This document shows, in pieces, positions 53,462 to 61,223 of a stretch of 64,000 bases of DNA (position 1 is its first letter; the number at the start of each line of letters is the position of its first letter). The notes beneath the pieces were generated by a model. It saw only the letters and a list, made by a program, of their open reading frames with translations. It did not search any database and had not been told where the DNA came from. Made by a program: the position numbers and the translations under genes. The stretch covers positions 1,922,001-1,986,000 of the forward strand of contig NZ_CP025228.1 in NCBI RefSeq assembly GCF_004102025.1, given 5' to 3'. This stretch comes from Actinomyces qiguomingii. Lineage in GTDB: Bacteria; Actinomycetota; Actinomycetes; Actinomycetales; Actinomycetaceae.

Positions 53462-53675
53462 GGTAGCTGAAGAGCAGCTGTGGCTAATCGTGCCGAACTG
53501 TCCGCCGCTGGTGATTCCGAGGTGGCCGCAGTGGTTCCGCCCCGCCCGACCGACAGGTAGGCTCGTCCTCAACTGTCGCCCTCCGGCGACATGTCGTCGT
53601 CCGGCCCCGCGCCGGACGTGAACGGAACGGGGCGGATCCGCTCGCCCCACCCCGTCAGATCCGTGAAGGAGCGCA

Positions 53676-55346
53676 ATGACCGAGCAGACGCAGCCCCAGG
53701 CCGAAGCCACCACAGCGGTGGAGCCCACGGCCGACACCGGGCAGGCTGCTACCGAGCCCACGCCGACTTCTCCCGACGCCGTCGGGCCGGCCGACACCGA
53801 ACTCACCCAGACCGAGCCGACCAACCCGGCGCAGCACGCCGAGAGCCCCGACGACAGTCGCGACGAGGCCCCGGCGCAGCCACCTGCGGACTCCCCATCC
53901 GGCAACGAGGAACAGGCACCGACCGCCGTCGACGAGACTCCCGAATCCACCACCCAGTCCTCCGAGTCCTCCGAGACCGCCTCCGACCCTGAGGGCGAGC
54001 AGCACACGCCAGCTGCCCGGCCCGAGCCGTCGCAGGCGACTTCGGCGGATTCCGATACCTCCGAACAGGCCGCACCGGCGGAGCCGCAGGTCGACCCCGA
54101 GGCCGCCATGGATGCCGCCAAATGGGGCCGGGTCGACGGCGAAGGCCGGGTCTACGTGCAAGACGGGGGAACCGAACGCGAGGTGGGACAGTTCCCGGGC
54201 GTGCCGATCGCCGAGGCCATGGCCTACTACGTGCGCCGTTACCTGGACCTGAGTTCCAACGTCGACCTGTTCGCGGCCCGGCTTCCGCACCTGTCCGTGC
54301 GTGAGATCGACTCCACCATCAAGAACTTGGACGACTCCCTCAAGGAGCCGGCCGCCGTCGGCGACCTGGAGGCCCTGCGTGCCCGATTCACCGCACTGAA
54401 GTCGGTGGCACTGGAACGTCGGCAGGCGGTTGCGGCCGAGCGCGCCGCCGCAAAGGAACAGGCACTGAAGGATCGCACCGCCATCGTGGAGCGGGCCGAG
54501 GCCGTGGCCGCGCAGGACCCTGCCCGCACCCAGTGGAAGTCATCCGGCGCGGAGTTGCGCGCCCTGCTGGAGCAGTGGAAGGAGGCGCAGCGCCGCGGCC
54601 CACGTCTGGACCGTCCCACCGAGGACGCGCTGTGGAAGCGTTTCAGCCACGCCCGCACCACCTTCGACCGTCACCGCCGCCAGTACTTCAGTGAGTTGGA
54701 CGCCAAGCAGGCCAAGGTGAAGGCCGCCAAGGAGGCGTTGATTAAGCGGGCTGAGGAGCTTTCCAACTCCACGGACTGGGCGGGCACCTCCGCCCGCTAC
54801 CGCGAACTCATGAATGAGTGGAAAAAGGCCGGACGTGCCTCCCGCAAGGAGGACGACGCCCTATGGGAGCGTTTCCACGCCGCCCAGCAGGTCTTCTACG
54901 ACGCCCGCCGCGCCAAGGACCAGGCCACAGACGCGGAGTACGCCAGCAATCTGAAGGTCAAGGAGGAGCTCGCCGCTAAGGCCGAGGCCCTGCTTCCGAT
55001 CAAGGATCCCAAGGCCGCCCGCAAGGCCCTGCGCCCCATCCAGGAGGCGTGGGATGAGGCAGGCCGTGTGCCTCGCAATGCAGTGCGGCGGTTGGAGTCG
55101 CGCATGCGCGCCGTCGAGGAAGCACTGCGCCGCGCCGAGCAGGCCGAGTGGCGCCGCACCGACCCGGAGACCATGGCGCGCGCTCAGGGGCTGGCCAGTC
55201 AGCTGGAGGACTCCATTGCCGAGCTGGAGGCCGATCTGGCGGCAGCTGAGGCCTCCGGCGATGCCAAGGCACAGGCTCAGGCGGAGGCGGCGCTAACCGC
55301 CCGCCGCGCGTGGCTGGATCAGGTACGTCGCACCACACGCGCCTGA
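53676..55346 (+). CDS. DUF349-repeat protein
   Basis: 556-residue protein. The first ~145 residues are a Pro/Thr/Glu/Ala-rich low-complexity region (MTEQTQPQAEATTAVEPTAD). This is followed by a roughly 60-residue segment (KWGRVDGEGRVYVQDGGTER) typical of actinobacterial DUF349 proteins, then about three helical DUF349 repeats, recognisable as W-K-x-A-x-R-x-x-x (EQWKEAQRRGPRLDRPTEDA, then NEWKKAGRASRKEDDALWERF). The C-terminus is alpha-helical and acidic. DUF349 proteins are coiled-coil-like with no settled function; some connect to cell-shape or RNA-related roles. AAGGAG precedes ATG 53676. It is divergent from the MBL-fold gene. Confidence 0.88.
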   Translation: MTEQTQPQAEATTAVEPTADTGQAATEPTPTSPDAVGPADTELTQTEPTNPAQHAESPDDSRDEAPAQPPADSPSGNEEQAPTAVDETPESTTQSSESSETASDPEGEQHTPAARPEPSQATSADSDTSEQAAPAEPQVDPEAAMDAAKWGRVDGEGRVYVQDGGTEREVGQFPGVPIAEAMAYYVRRYLDLSSNVDLFAARLPHLSVREIDSTIKNLDDSLKEPAAVGDLEALRARFTALKSVALERRQAVAAERAAAKEQALKDRTAIVERAEAVAAQDPARTQWKSSGAELRALLEQWKEAQRRGPRLDRPTEDALWKRFSHARTTFDRHRRQYFSELDAKQAKVKAAKEALIKRAEELSNSTDWAGTSARYRELMNEWKKAGRASRKEDDALWERFHAAQQVFYDARRAKDQATDAEYASNLKVKEELAAKAEALLPIKDPKAARKALRPIQEAWDEAGRVPRNAVRRLESRMRAVEEALRRAEQAEWRRTDPETMARAQGLASQLEDSIAELEADLAAAEASGDAKAQAQAEAALTARRAWLDQVRRTTRA

Positions 55347-55373
55347 GGGCCGTCCACCAGTTCGGTTATGCCG

Positions 55374-55420
55374 ACGACGGCGGGTCCCATCCGCATCTAT
55401 AGGACGGGACCCGCCGTCGT
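55374..55420. terminator. Strong hairpin between convergent genes
   Basis: 15 bp perfect arms ACGACGGCGGGTCCC (55374-55388) and its complement (55406-55420), 17-base loop, followed by a T-rich GTGTTTGTG. It is downstream of DUF349 (plus) and of the Tsr-like gene (minus). Confidence 0.8.
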
Positions 55421-55468
55421 GTGTTTGTGCTCCGAGTATGTCGGGGCCACGGTTGAGGCTGAGTCCTT

Positions 55469-56326
55469 CTACTGAGTTGCCGGCGCCAGATTGCGCCAGG
55501 CGCGGCGGTGCAGCAATACACCGGCGGCGACCGACACGTTCAGTGACTCCACCGCCGGATTCATCGGAATGCTCACCGTCGCCTGCGCCAGGGACCGCGC
55601 CTGCGAAGTCAACCCGGAGGTCTCGGCCCCCAGAATGAGCGCGAGCCTGCCCTCCCATGCCGATAGTCGATCAAGCGAACCGGTTGCACCGGCGTCCAGC
55701 GCCGCCAGGTGCCCGCCGGCGCGGGTGAACTCGGCGGCCAGTGCGGTCATCTGCGGCCAATCCATAAGCGCCACCGGCAGGGAGAAGACGTAGCCACGAC
55801 TGGCCCGGATCAGACGACGATCGGCAATAGACGCAAGCCCGGAGTCCACCAGCACGACCCCGGCGGCGCCGAAGGCATAGGCACTGCGGGCGATCGCCCC
55901 AATGTTGCCGACAATCCGCACCCCGTCGAGGATCAGCAAGTCTCCCTTGGTCTGCAGCAGGCGCCCAGCCTCCACGGGGGGCGGCACCCGGGCGACGCCG
56001 AACACCTCAGGGCGCTTGTCGGAACGGAACAGCTCGGTCGCCAAGCCCGCGGCCACGGTAGTAACGGGGACGCGCCGACGCGCGCACTGATCCGACAGCT
56101 CGCGGGGCAGCGTGGCCGAGTCGAGCACGTACACGTCGGACAAGCGCAGACCGGCACGCAAGGCGTTCAGCAACGGCTCGTAATCCTCCACCAGCACGGA
56201 CTTGGTGGGTCGCCCGGACACCTTGGCCAGGTCGGCTATCCGCTGGGCCGCAGGCGTCGCCCGGTCCGTCAGGACCTCTCCCCCGAGCACATCTTTGATT
56301 CCGCCCTCGGCCGTAGTCCCGGTCAT
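55469..56326 (-). CDS. Tsr-like 23S rRNA 2'-O-methyltransferase (thiostrepton/nosiheptide-resistance family)
   Basis: 285-residue SpoU/TrmH-fold methyltransferase. By eye it follows Streptomyces Tsr (thiostrepton resistance, methylates A1067 of 23S rRNA) over its whole length: N-terminal PAAQRIADLAKVSGRPTKSV then LVEDYEPLLNAL (about 25-56), FGVARVPPP (109-117), LILDGVRIVGNIGAIARS (131-148; catalytic-type N141 and R147), ASIADRRLIRASRGYVFSLP (165-184) and VSIPMNPAVESLNVSVAAGV (251-270). General SpoU enzymes lack the N-terminal domain match. It may therefore protect the ribosome from thiopeptides, or be a housekeeping relative. It has no thiopeptide biosynthesis genes nearby. Confidence 0.85.
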   Translation of the reverse strand: MTGTTAEGGIKDVLGGEVLTDRATPAAQRIADLAKVSGRPTKSVLVEDYEPLLNALRAGLRLSDVYVLDSATLPRELSDQCARRRVPVTTVAAGLATELFRSDKRPEVFGVARVPPPVEAGRLLQTKGDLLILDGVRIVGNIGAIARSAYAFGAAGVVLVDSGLASIADRRLIRASRGYVFSLPVALMDWPQMTALAAEFTRAGGHLAALDAGATGSLDRLSAWEGRLALILGAETSGLTSQARSLAQATVSIPMNPAVESLNVSVAAGVLLHRRAWRNLAPATQ

Positions 56327-56525
56327 AGTCAGGTCCTTTCCTGGTGGGTCACGGTGCGCGGCGAGTCTAGCGGGTGGGTCTCGTAGTGTGGTGGTCTACA
56401 CGCAGATGGATCCCTCCCGGACGCGTGCCCCTCAGAACCACCTGCGCCCCCAAATGCGTCTGAGTTTTCCACAGGCCTGCACTCGGTGCTGGTGTAACAG
56501 ACCGTGGGCGGGCGAAGATGCGGAC

Positions 56526-57188
56526 ATGGCTACAACCGCCGTCACCAGCCAATCGCCGCCCTATCCGCGGATGTCGGGCGCATCCCGGCGTACGACAGTC
56601 CGCACGGTTCCTGCGCGCGCGTTGCTGGCTCGCCTATTGCCCGGTCCGGTGCAGCCGATGCTGGAAGCGCCCGAGCAGCATGAGCTAGCCCTGCTGCGAT
56701 GCCAAGGCCTGGATCACCAGGTGCTGGTGGATGTGCTGGGGCGGGCGGTGCCTGCCGACATGCTCACCACGGCCACTGCCCGTGCCGGCGCTCTTGCACC
56801 TGAGCCACCGGCAGGTTTCGCGATAGCCGGGCGCACTGCGCTATGGGTGCATACCGGTGGCGAAGCGCCCGCAGAGCTGGAGCTACTACGGGCCGTGCCC
56901 GCCACCGACGTGGTGACTCTGGCGGGCGTGCCCTGCCTGAGGCTGGCGCGCACCGTCGTCGACCTGGCGCGCACCGCGCCACCGACGATGGCAGTTCACG
57001 CGGTGCTGCAAGGCCGCCGCGCAGGGTTGACTCGACGAGAGCTGGAATCCGCCCTGCTGTCCTGCCGGGGCGGAAGCATGCGGGGACTCAGGCGGGCACG
57101 CCGCCTGATCGACGACTTGTACGCGCCCTTGCCCGAGTATCAGACCGATACTCACTGTCCACTGCGCCCGGCCCTCGCCCCATGCTGA
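56526..57188 (+). CDS. AbiEi/DUF559-like protein fragment without nuclease domain
   Basis: 220-residue protein. Residues about 115-200 (VVTLAGVPCLRLARTVVDLA, then GLTRRELESALLSCRGGSMR) resemble the middle part of actinobacterial AbiEi-like or DUF559 proteins, which usually continue with a C-terminal endonuclease-like domain. Here the protein ends soon after that region, with a tail (PLPEYQTDTHCPL) overlapping the relA 3' end by 37 bp. It is thus probably a truncated remnant or a short family member. A longer in-frame reading starts at 56202 but is antisense to the Tsr-like gene. No toxin partner is seen. Confidence 0.55.
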   Translation: MATTAVTSQSPPYPRMSGASRRTTVRTVPARALLARLLPGPVQPMLEAPEQHELALLRCQGLDHQVLVDVLGRAVPADMLTTATARAGALAPEPPAGFAIAGRTALWVHTGGEAPAELELLRAVPATDVVTLAGVPCLRLARTVVDLARTAPPTMAVHAVLQGRRAGLTRRELESALLSCRGGSMRGLRRARRLIDDLYAPLPEYQTDTHCPLRPALAPC

Positions 57189-59518
57189 TGACGGTTGGAT
57201 GAGGAGGTCAGGCGCCGCGCCTCGAAGACGCCGTCGATCCGACGCAGTGAGGCAAGCGTGTGATCCAGGTGCCCGGCCTCGGCCAACTCGACTACGAACC
57301 TGCCCACCACGACCCGGTCCCGGGAGGTCCCGACGTTGGCACTGATCAGGTTCACGTGGTTGTCCGCCAAGACGCGCGTGATATCCGCCAACAGGCCTCC
57401 TCGGTCGAGTGCCTCAACCTCCAGCTGAACCAGGTAGGCGCTCTGCGCGTGCTCGGCCCACCGCACATTCAGAATGCGCTCGGGCTGCCGCTTAAGCTGT
57501 TCAACGTTCTGACAGTCGGCACGGTGAACCGACAGGCCGGAACCACGAGTGATGAAGCCGACGACATCGTCACCCGGCATGGGAGTGCAGCAGCGGGCGA
57601 GTTTAACGTACACATCACCTTCGCCCATGCCCTCAACGATGATGCCCTGATCGCCAACGGCACGGCTGCGCTGCTGGGTGGGTGCCGCTCGAGTCGGCAG
57701 CACCCCCTCGGCTAGGGTCTCCTCGGCACCGGCCTCCCCGCCCATTGATGCCACGAGCGTGTCCACCACGTGCTGAGCGGATACGTGCCCCTCGCCGACC
57801 GCCGCATACAGCCCGTCGATGTCCCGCTTGTTGAGGGTCTCGGCGACATTCATGAGCGAGTCGTGACTCATCAGTCTCTGGATGGGCAGGTCCTTCTTGC
57901 GCATGGCGCGGGCGATAGCGCCCTTGCCGGCCTCAATGGCCTCCTCACGACGCTCCTTGGAGAACCATGCCTTGATCTTATTGCGTGCCCGGGTGGAGCC
58001 GACGAAGTTCAGCCAGTCGCGGCTGGGCCCCGCCCCCTGCGCCTTGGAGGTGAACACCTCCACCGTGTCACCGTTTTCCAGCTTGGTGTCCAGTGGCACC
58101 AGGCGACCGTTGACGCGGGCGCCTACGGTGCGGTGACCGACTTCCGTGTGCACGGCATAGGCGAAGTCCACAGGTGTGGAATCCCTCGGCAGGGCCAGCA
58201 CATCCCCCTTTGGTGTGAACACATACACCTGCCCGCCGGACATCTCATAGCGCAGAGAGTCCAGGAATTCGGCAGGATCCTGGGTCTCCTTCTGCCAGTC
58301 GACCAGCTGCCGCAGCCAACCGAGCTCGCCGGCGTCGGACTCACCGGGGGCACCGCCCAGAGGACTGGGGCCGGTGGCATTTGGATCCTCCTTGTACTTC
58401 CAGTGTGCCGCCACCCCATACTCCGCCATACGGTGCATCTCATGGGTGCGGATCTGGATCTCCACGGGCTTGCCGCCCGGACCAATCACCGTGGTGTGCA
58501 GTGACTGGTAGAGGTTGAACTTAGGGACAGCGATATAGTCCTTGAAGCGCCCTGACATGGGTGTCCAGCGCGAATGCAATGCACCCAGCACTGCATAACA
58601 GTCCTGGACCGTGTCAACAATCACGCGCACTGCGACAAGATCGTAGATGTCGTCGAAGTCCTTGCCCCGCACGATCATCTTCTGGTAGATCGAATAGTAG
58701 TGCTTGGGGCGACCGGTGACGATGCCCTTGATCTTGTTAACCCTCAGATCCTCCTCGATCTGCAGGCGCACCTGGCGCAGATACTCCTCCCGGGCGGGGG
58801 CGCGTTCGGCCACCAGATGCTCGATCTCATCGTATACGCCCGGATACAGGGCCTTGAAAGAACGGTCCTCCAGCTCCCACTTGATGGTGTTCATCCCCAG
58901 TCTGTGCGCCAGGGGCGCGTAGATCTCCAAGGTCTCCTTGGCCTTGCGGGCGGCGCTGTCCTGGGGAACGTACTTCCATGTGCGCGCATTGTGCAGCCGA
59001 TCACCCAGCTTAATGACCAGCACCCGGATGTCCTTGGACATGGCCACAATCATCTTGCGCACCGTCTCGGCCTGGGCGGCGTCCCCGTACTGGACCTTGT
59101 CGAGTTTGGTGACGCCGTCCACCAGGAGGGCGATCTCGTCACCGAAATCGGCACGCAGCCGCTCCAGCGTGTAATCGGTGTCCTCCACCGTGTCGTGCAG
59201 CAGGGCGGCGGCCAGCGTCTGCGGAGTCATTCCCAGTTCGGCGAGGATCGTGGCAACCGCCACCGGGTGGGTGATGTAGGGTTCCCCTGACTTGCGCTTC
59301 TGGCCGGCATGTGCCTTCTCCGCCACCCGATAGGCACGCACAATGAGACTGGTATCGGCCTTGGGATGATTGGCCCGCAGCGCCCGCATGAGCGGCTCAA
59401 TGGCGGGGGGTGTCGAATGACCGCGCGCACCGAACCAGGCCAGGCGGCTGCGCACCCGAGAACCGGGCACGACCGTCTCATCAGCCGTGTCGGCTCCGCT
59501 GCGCGTGTCCGTCGTCAT
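57152..59518 (-). CDS. relA: RelA/SpoT-homologue bifunctional (p)ppGpp synthetase/hydrolase
   Basis: 788-residue long RSH protein. The N-terminal HD hydrolase (about 55-200) has intact ALLHDTVEDTDYT and GDRLHNARTW. The synthetase (about 240-400) has RGKDFDDIYDLVAVRVI (about 278-294) and YQSLHTTVIG (about 338-347) with EIQIRTHEMH. It is followed by TGS (DSTPVDFAYAVHTEVGH, about 436-452), a helical and zinc-finger-like segment (ARCCTPMPGDDVVGFITRGSG, about 650-670) and a C-terminal ACT domain. Both active sites look intact, so it should make and degrade (p)ppGpp. Located between apt and a fragmentary gene; the apt-relA-secDF order is conserved in actinobacteria. Confidence 0.96.
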   Translation of the reverse strand: MTTDTRSGADTADETVVPGSRVRSRLAWFGARGHSTPPAIEPLMRALRANHPKADTSLIVRAYRVAEKAHAGQKRKSGEPYITHPVAVATILAELGMTPQTLAAALLHDTVEDTDYTLERLRADFGDEIALLVDGVTKLDKVQYGDAAQAETVRKMIVAMSKDIRVLVIKLGDRLHNARTWKYVPQDSAARKAKETLEIYAPLAHRLGMNTIKWELEDRSFKALYPGVYDEIEHLVAERAPAREEYLRQVRLQIEEDLRVNKIKGIVTGRPKHYYSIYQKMIVRGKDFDDIYDLVAVRVIVDTVQDCYAVLGALHSRWTPMSGRFKDYIAVPKFNLYQSLHTTVIGPGGKPVEIQIRTHEMHRMAEYGVAAHWKYKEDPNATGPSPLGGAPGESDAGELGWLRQLVDWQKETQDPAEFLDSLRYEMSGGQVYVFTPKGDVLALPRDSTPVDFAYAVHTEVGHRTVGARVNGRLVPLDTKLENGDTVEVFTSKAQGAGPSRDWLNFVGSTRARNKIKAWFSKERREEAIEAGKGAIARAMRKKDLPIQRLMSHDSLMNVAETLNKRDIDGLYAAVGEGHVSAQHVVDTLVASMGGEAGAEETLAEGVLPTRAAPTQQRSRAVGDQGIIVEGMGEGDVYVKLARCCTPMPGDDVVGFITRGSGLSVHRADCQNVEQLKRQPERILNVRWAEHAQSAYLVQLEVEALDRGGLLADITRVLADNHVNLISANVGTSRDRVVVGRFVVELAEAGHLDHTLASLRRIDGVFEARRLTSSSNRHQHGARAGRSGQ

Positions 59519-59568
59519 ACCCGGATCATAACCGCGTTCTCCTAACGACGAGACCCGGCAGGCGGGGA

Positions 59569-60123
59569 TCAGGAGGATTCGAAAACGACGACGGAGTCGA
59601 TATCCCGTCCGGCGAGCCTCTCGCGCCCGCCCAGCCCCGCCAGCTCAAGCAGCATGCAGATCGACTCGACCTTCGCACCGGCCTGCTCAAGCAGGCTGAT
59701 GGAGGCGGCCGCCGTGCCACCGGTGGCCAGCACATCGTCGATTACCAGTACGCGCGATCCCTCCGTGACCGTCTCGGGCCGCAACTCCATGCGGGCGGTG
59801 CCGTACTCCAGCTCGTAGTCGACGCCGAGCACCGGGCCGGGCAGTTTCCCGGCCTTGCGGACCATCACCATGCCGATGCCCAGATGGACGGCCAGTGGCG
59901 CGGCAAGAATGAAGCCCCGGGACTCCAAACCGGCGACGGCGTCGATGTGGCCGCGATAGTGGGCGGCCAGGCCGTCAATGAGATTCGCGAAGGCCTCGCC
60001 GTTAGACAGCAACGGGGTGATGTCACGGAACAGTACGCCCGGCTCTGGGAAGTCCGGGATTTGTCGTAGGTTGTCCAAAACGAGCTGGGTGAGCTCGCGG
60101 GGCAGGGCGGGTGAAGTGGTCAT
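59569..60123 (-). CDS. apt: Adenine phosphoribosyltransferase
   Basis: 184-residue purine salvage enzyme. IPDFPEPGVLFRDITPLL (about 22-39) and the PRPP motif VLVIDDVLATGGTAAAS (about 129-145) are diagnostic. It overlaps secF by 4 bp. In the same transcript as relA, linking adenine salvage and (p)ppGpp metabolism. Confidence 0.96.
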   Translation of the reverse strand: MTTSPALPRELTQLVLDNLRQIPDFPEPGVLFRDITPLLSNGEAFANLIDGLAAHYRGHIDAVAGLESRGFILAAPLAVHLGIGMVMVRKAGKLPGPVLGVDYELEYGTARMELRPETVTEGSRVLVIDDVLATGGTAAASISLLEQAGAKVESICMLLELAGLGGRERLAGRDIDSVVVFESS

Positions 60124-61223
60124 GGCCGCTTCCTCTTCCTCTTGGGCTGGGCGGAGAATCCGAGATGGTGACCGGGAATCACTGGGGCGGCCACAGGCGT
60201 GGCGGCGATGGCTGCGAGCGCCTCCGGATCGTCGCCGGCCTGGGCCAGGCGCTGGTCCCGGGCCTGGGCCACCCTGTCCGCCTGCTCCTTAACAGCCTTC
60301 TCTCGTCCCCGCAGATCAACCAGGATCGGGGTGGCCAAGAACAATGACGACACGGTGCCGGCGATCATCCCGATGAACAAGGTCAGGGCGATATCGCGCA
60401 AGGTACCCGCACCCAGAATGAAAGCACCTACCACCAGCAAAGAGGCCACTGGCAGCACACCGACCACGGAGGTGTTGATCGAGCGAACCAGGGACTGGTT
60501 GACCGCCAGGTTGGCCAACTCGCCGTAGGTGGAACGTGTCTGGGTCTCGAAGCCGTCGGTGTTCTCACGCACCTTGTCGAACACCACCACCGTGTCGTAC
60601 AGGGAGTAGCCAAGGATCGTCAGCACACCGATGATGGTGGCGGGAGTGACTTCGAAGCCGCTGGCCGCGTAGACGCCCACGGTGATCAAAATGTCATGGC
60701 TGAGGGCCAGCAGTGCCGCCACCGCCATCTTCCAGGTGCGGAAGTAGCCCCAAATGAGGGCGCCGACCAGCACGAAGAAGATGACCAGGCCCCGTACCCC
60801 CTTGCTGGTCACATCCGCTGACCAGGTCGGTCCAATCGTGGTCGCCGAGACGTCGGCTTCTGTCACGCCATAGGCGTCGGTCAGGGCTGCGGACAGGGTG
60901 TTGAGCTCGTCGTTGCTCAGCTCATTGGTCTGCACGCGCACCGAGGACGATCCCATAGTGGTCACCGATGCCCCCGATGCCAGGCCCTCCTCAGCCAGGA
61001 CCCGGTTGGCGGGACCGACTGCAGGATTAGCCAGGGAGGTGACCGTGACCTCCGAGCCGCCTCGGAAGTCGATACCGGGCGTGAGCCCCACGGTAGCGAT
61101 CAGGACGATGGAAGCAGTCATCACGGCGCCTGCGATCGCATACCACAGCCGACGCCTGCCGATGAAGGGGAATGAGGTTTTGCCGGAGTAGAGCTCGTTG
61201 CCGAGCTGGGCGAGGGACTTCAT
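60120..61223 (-). CDS. secF: Protein translocase subunit SecF
   Basis: 367-residue membrane protein with six helices. PGIDFRGGSEVTV (about 49-61) is the conserved SecF motif after the first helix, followed by the P-domain, then five helices with VLTILGYSLYDTVVVFDKVREN (split about 209-230). SecDF uses the proton gradient to pull proteins out of SecYEG. It overlaps secD by 4 bp. The C-terminal 60 residues are cytoplasmic and Ala/Lys-rich. Confidence 0.95.
   Translation of the reverse strand: MKSLAQLGNELYSGKTSFPFIGRRRLWYAIAGAVMTASIVLIATVGLTPGIDFRGGSEVTVTSLANPAVGPANRVLAEEGLASGASVTTMGSSSVRVQTNELSNDELNTLSAALTDAYGVTEADVSATTIGPTWSADVTSKGVRGLVIFFVLVGALIWGYFRTWKMAVAALLALSHDILITVGVYAASGFEVTPATIIGVLTILGYSLYDTVVVFDKVRENTDGFETQTRSTYGELANLAVNQSLVRSINTSVVGVLPVASLLVVGAFILGAGTLRDIALTLFIGMIAGTVSSLFLATPILVDLRGREKAVKEQADRVAQARDQRLAQAGDDPEALAAIAATPVAAPVIPGHHLGFSAQPKRKRKRP

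Noticed and set aside
53462..54121. 220-codon N-terminal extension of the MBL-fold hydrolase
   Set aside because: It reads antisense through the low-complexity N-terminus of the DUF349 gene; the hydrolase fold starts at about 53461.
56202..56525. 108-codon extension upstream of the AbiEi/DUF559-like gene
   Set aside because: Antisense to the Tsr-like gene, then crosses the intergenic region; protein-like sequence starts at about 56526.
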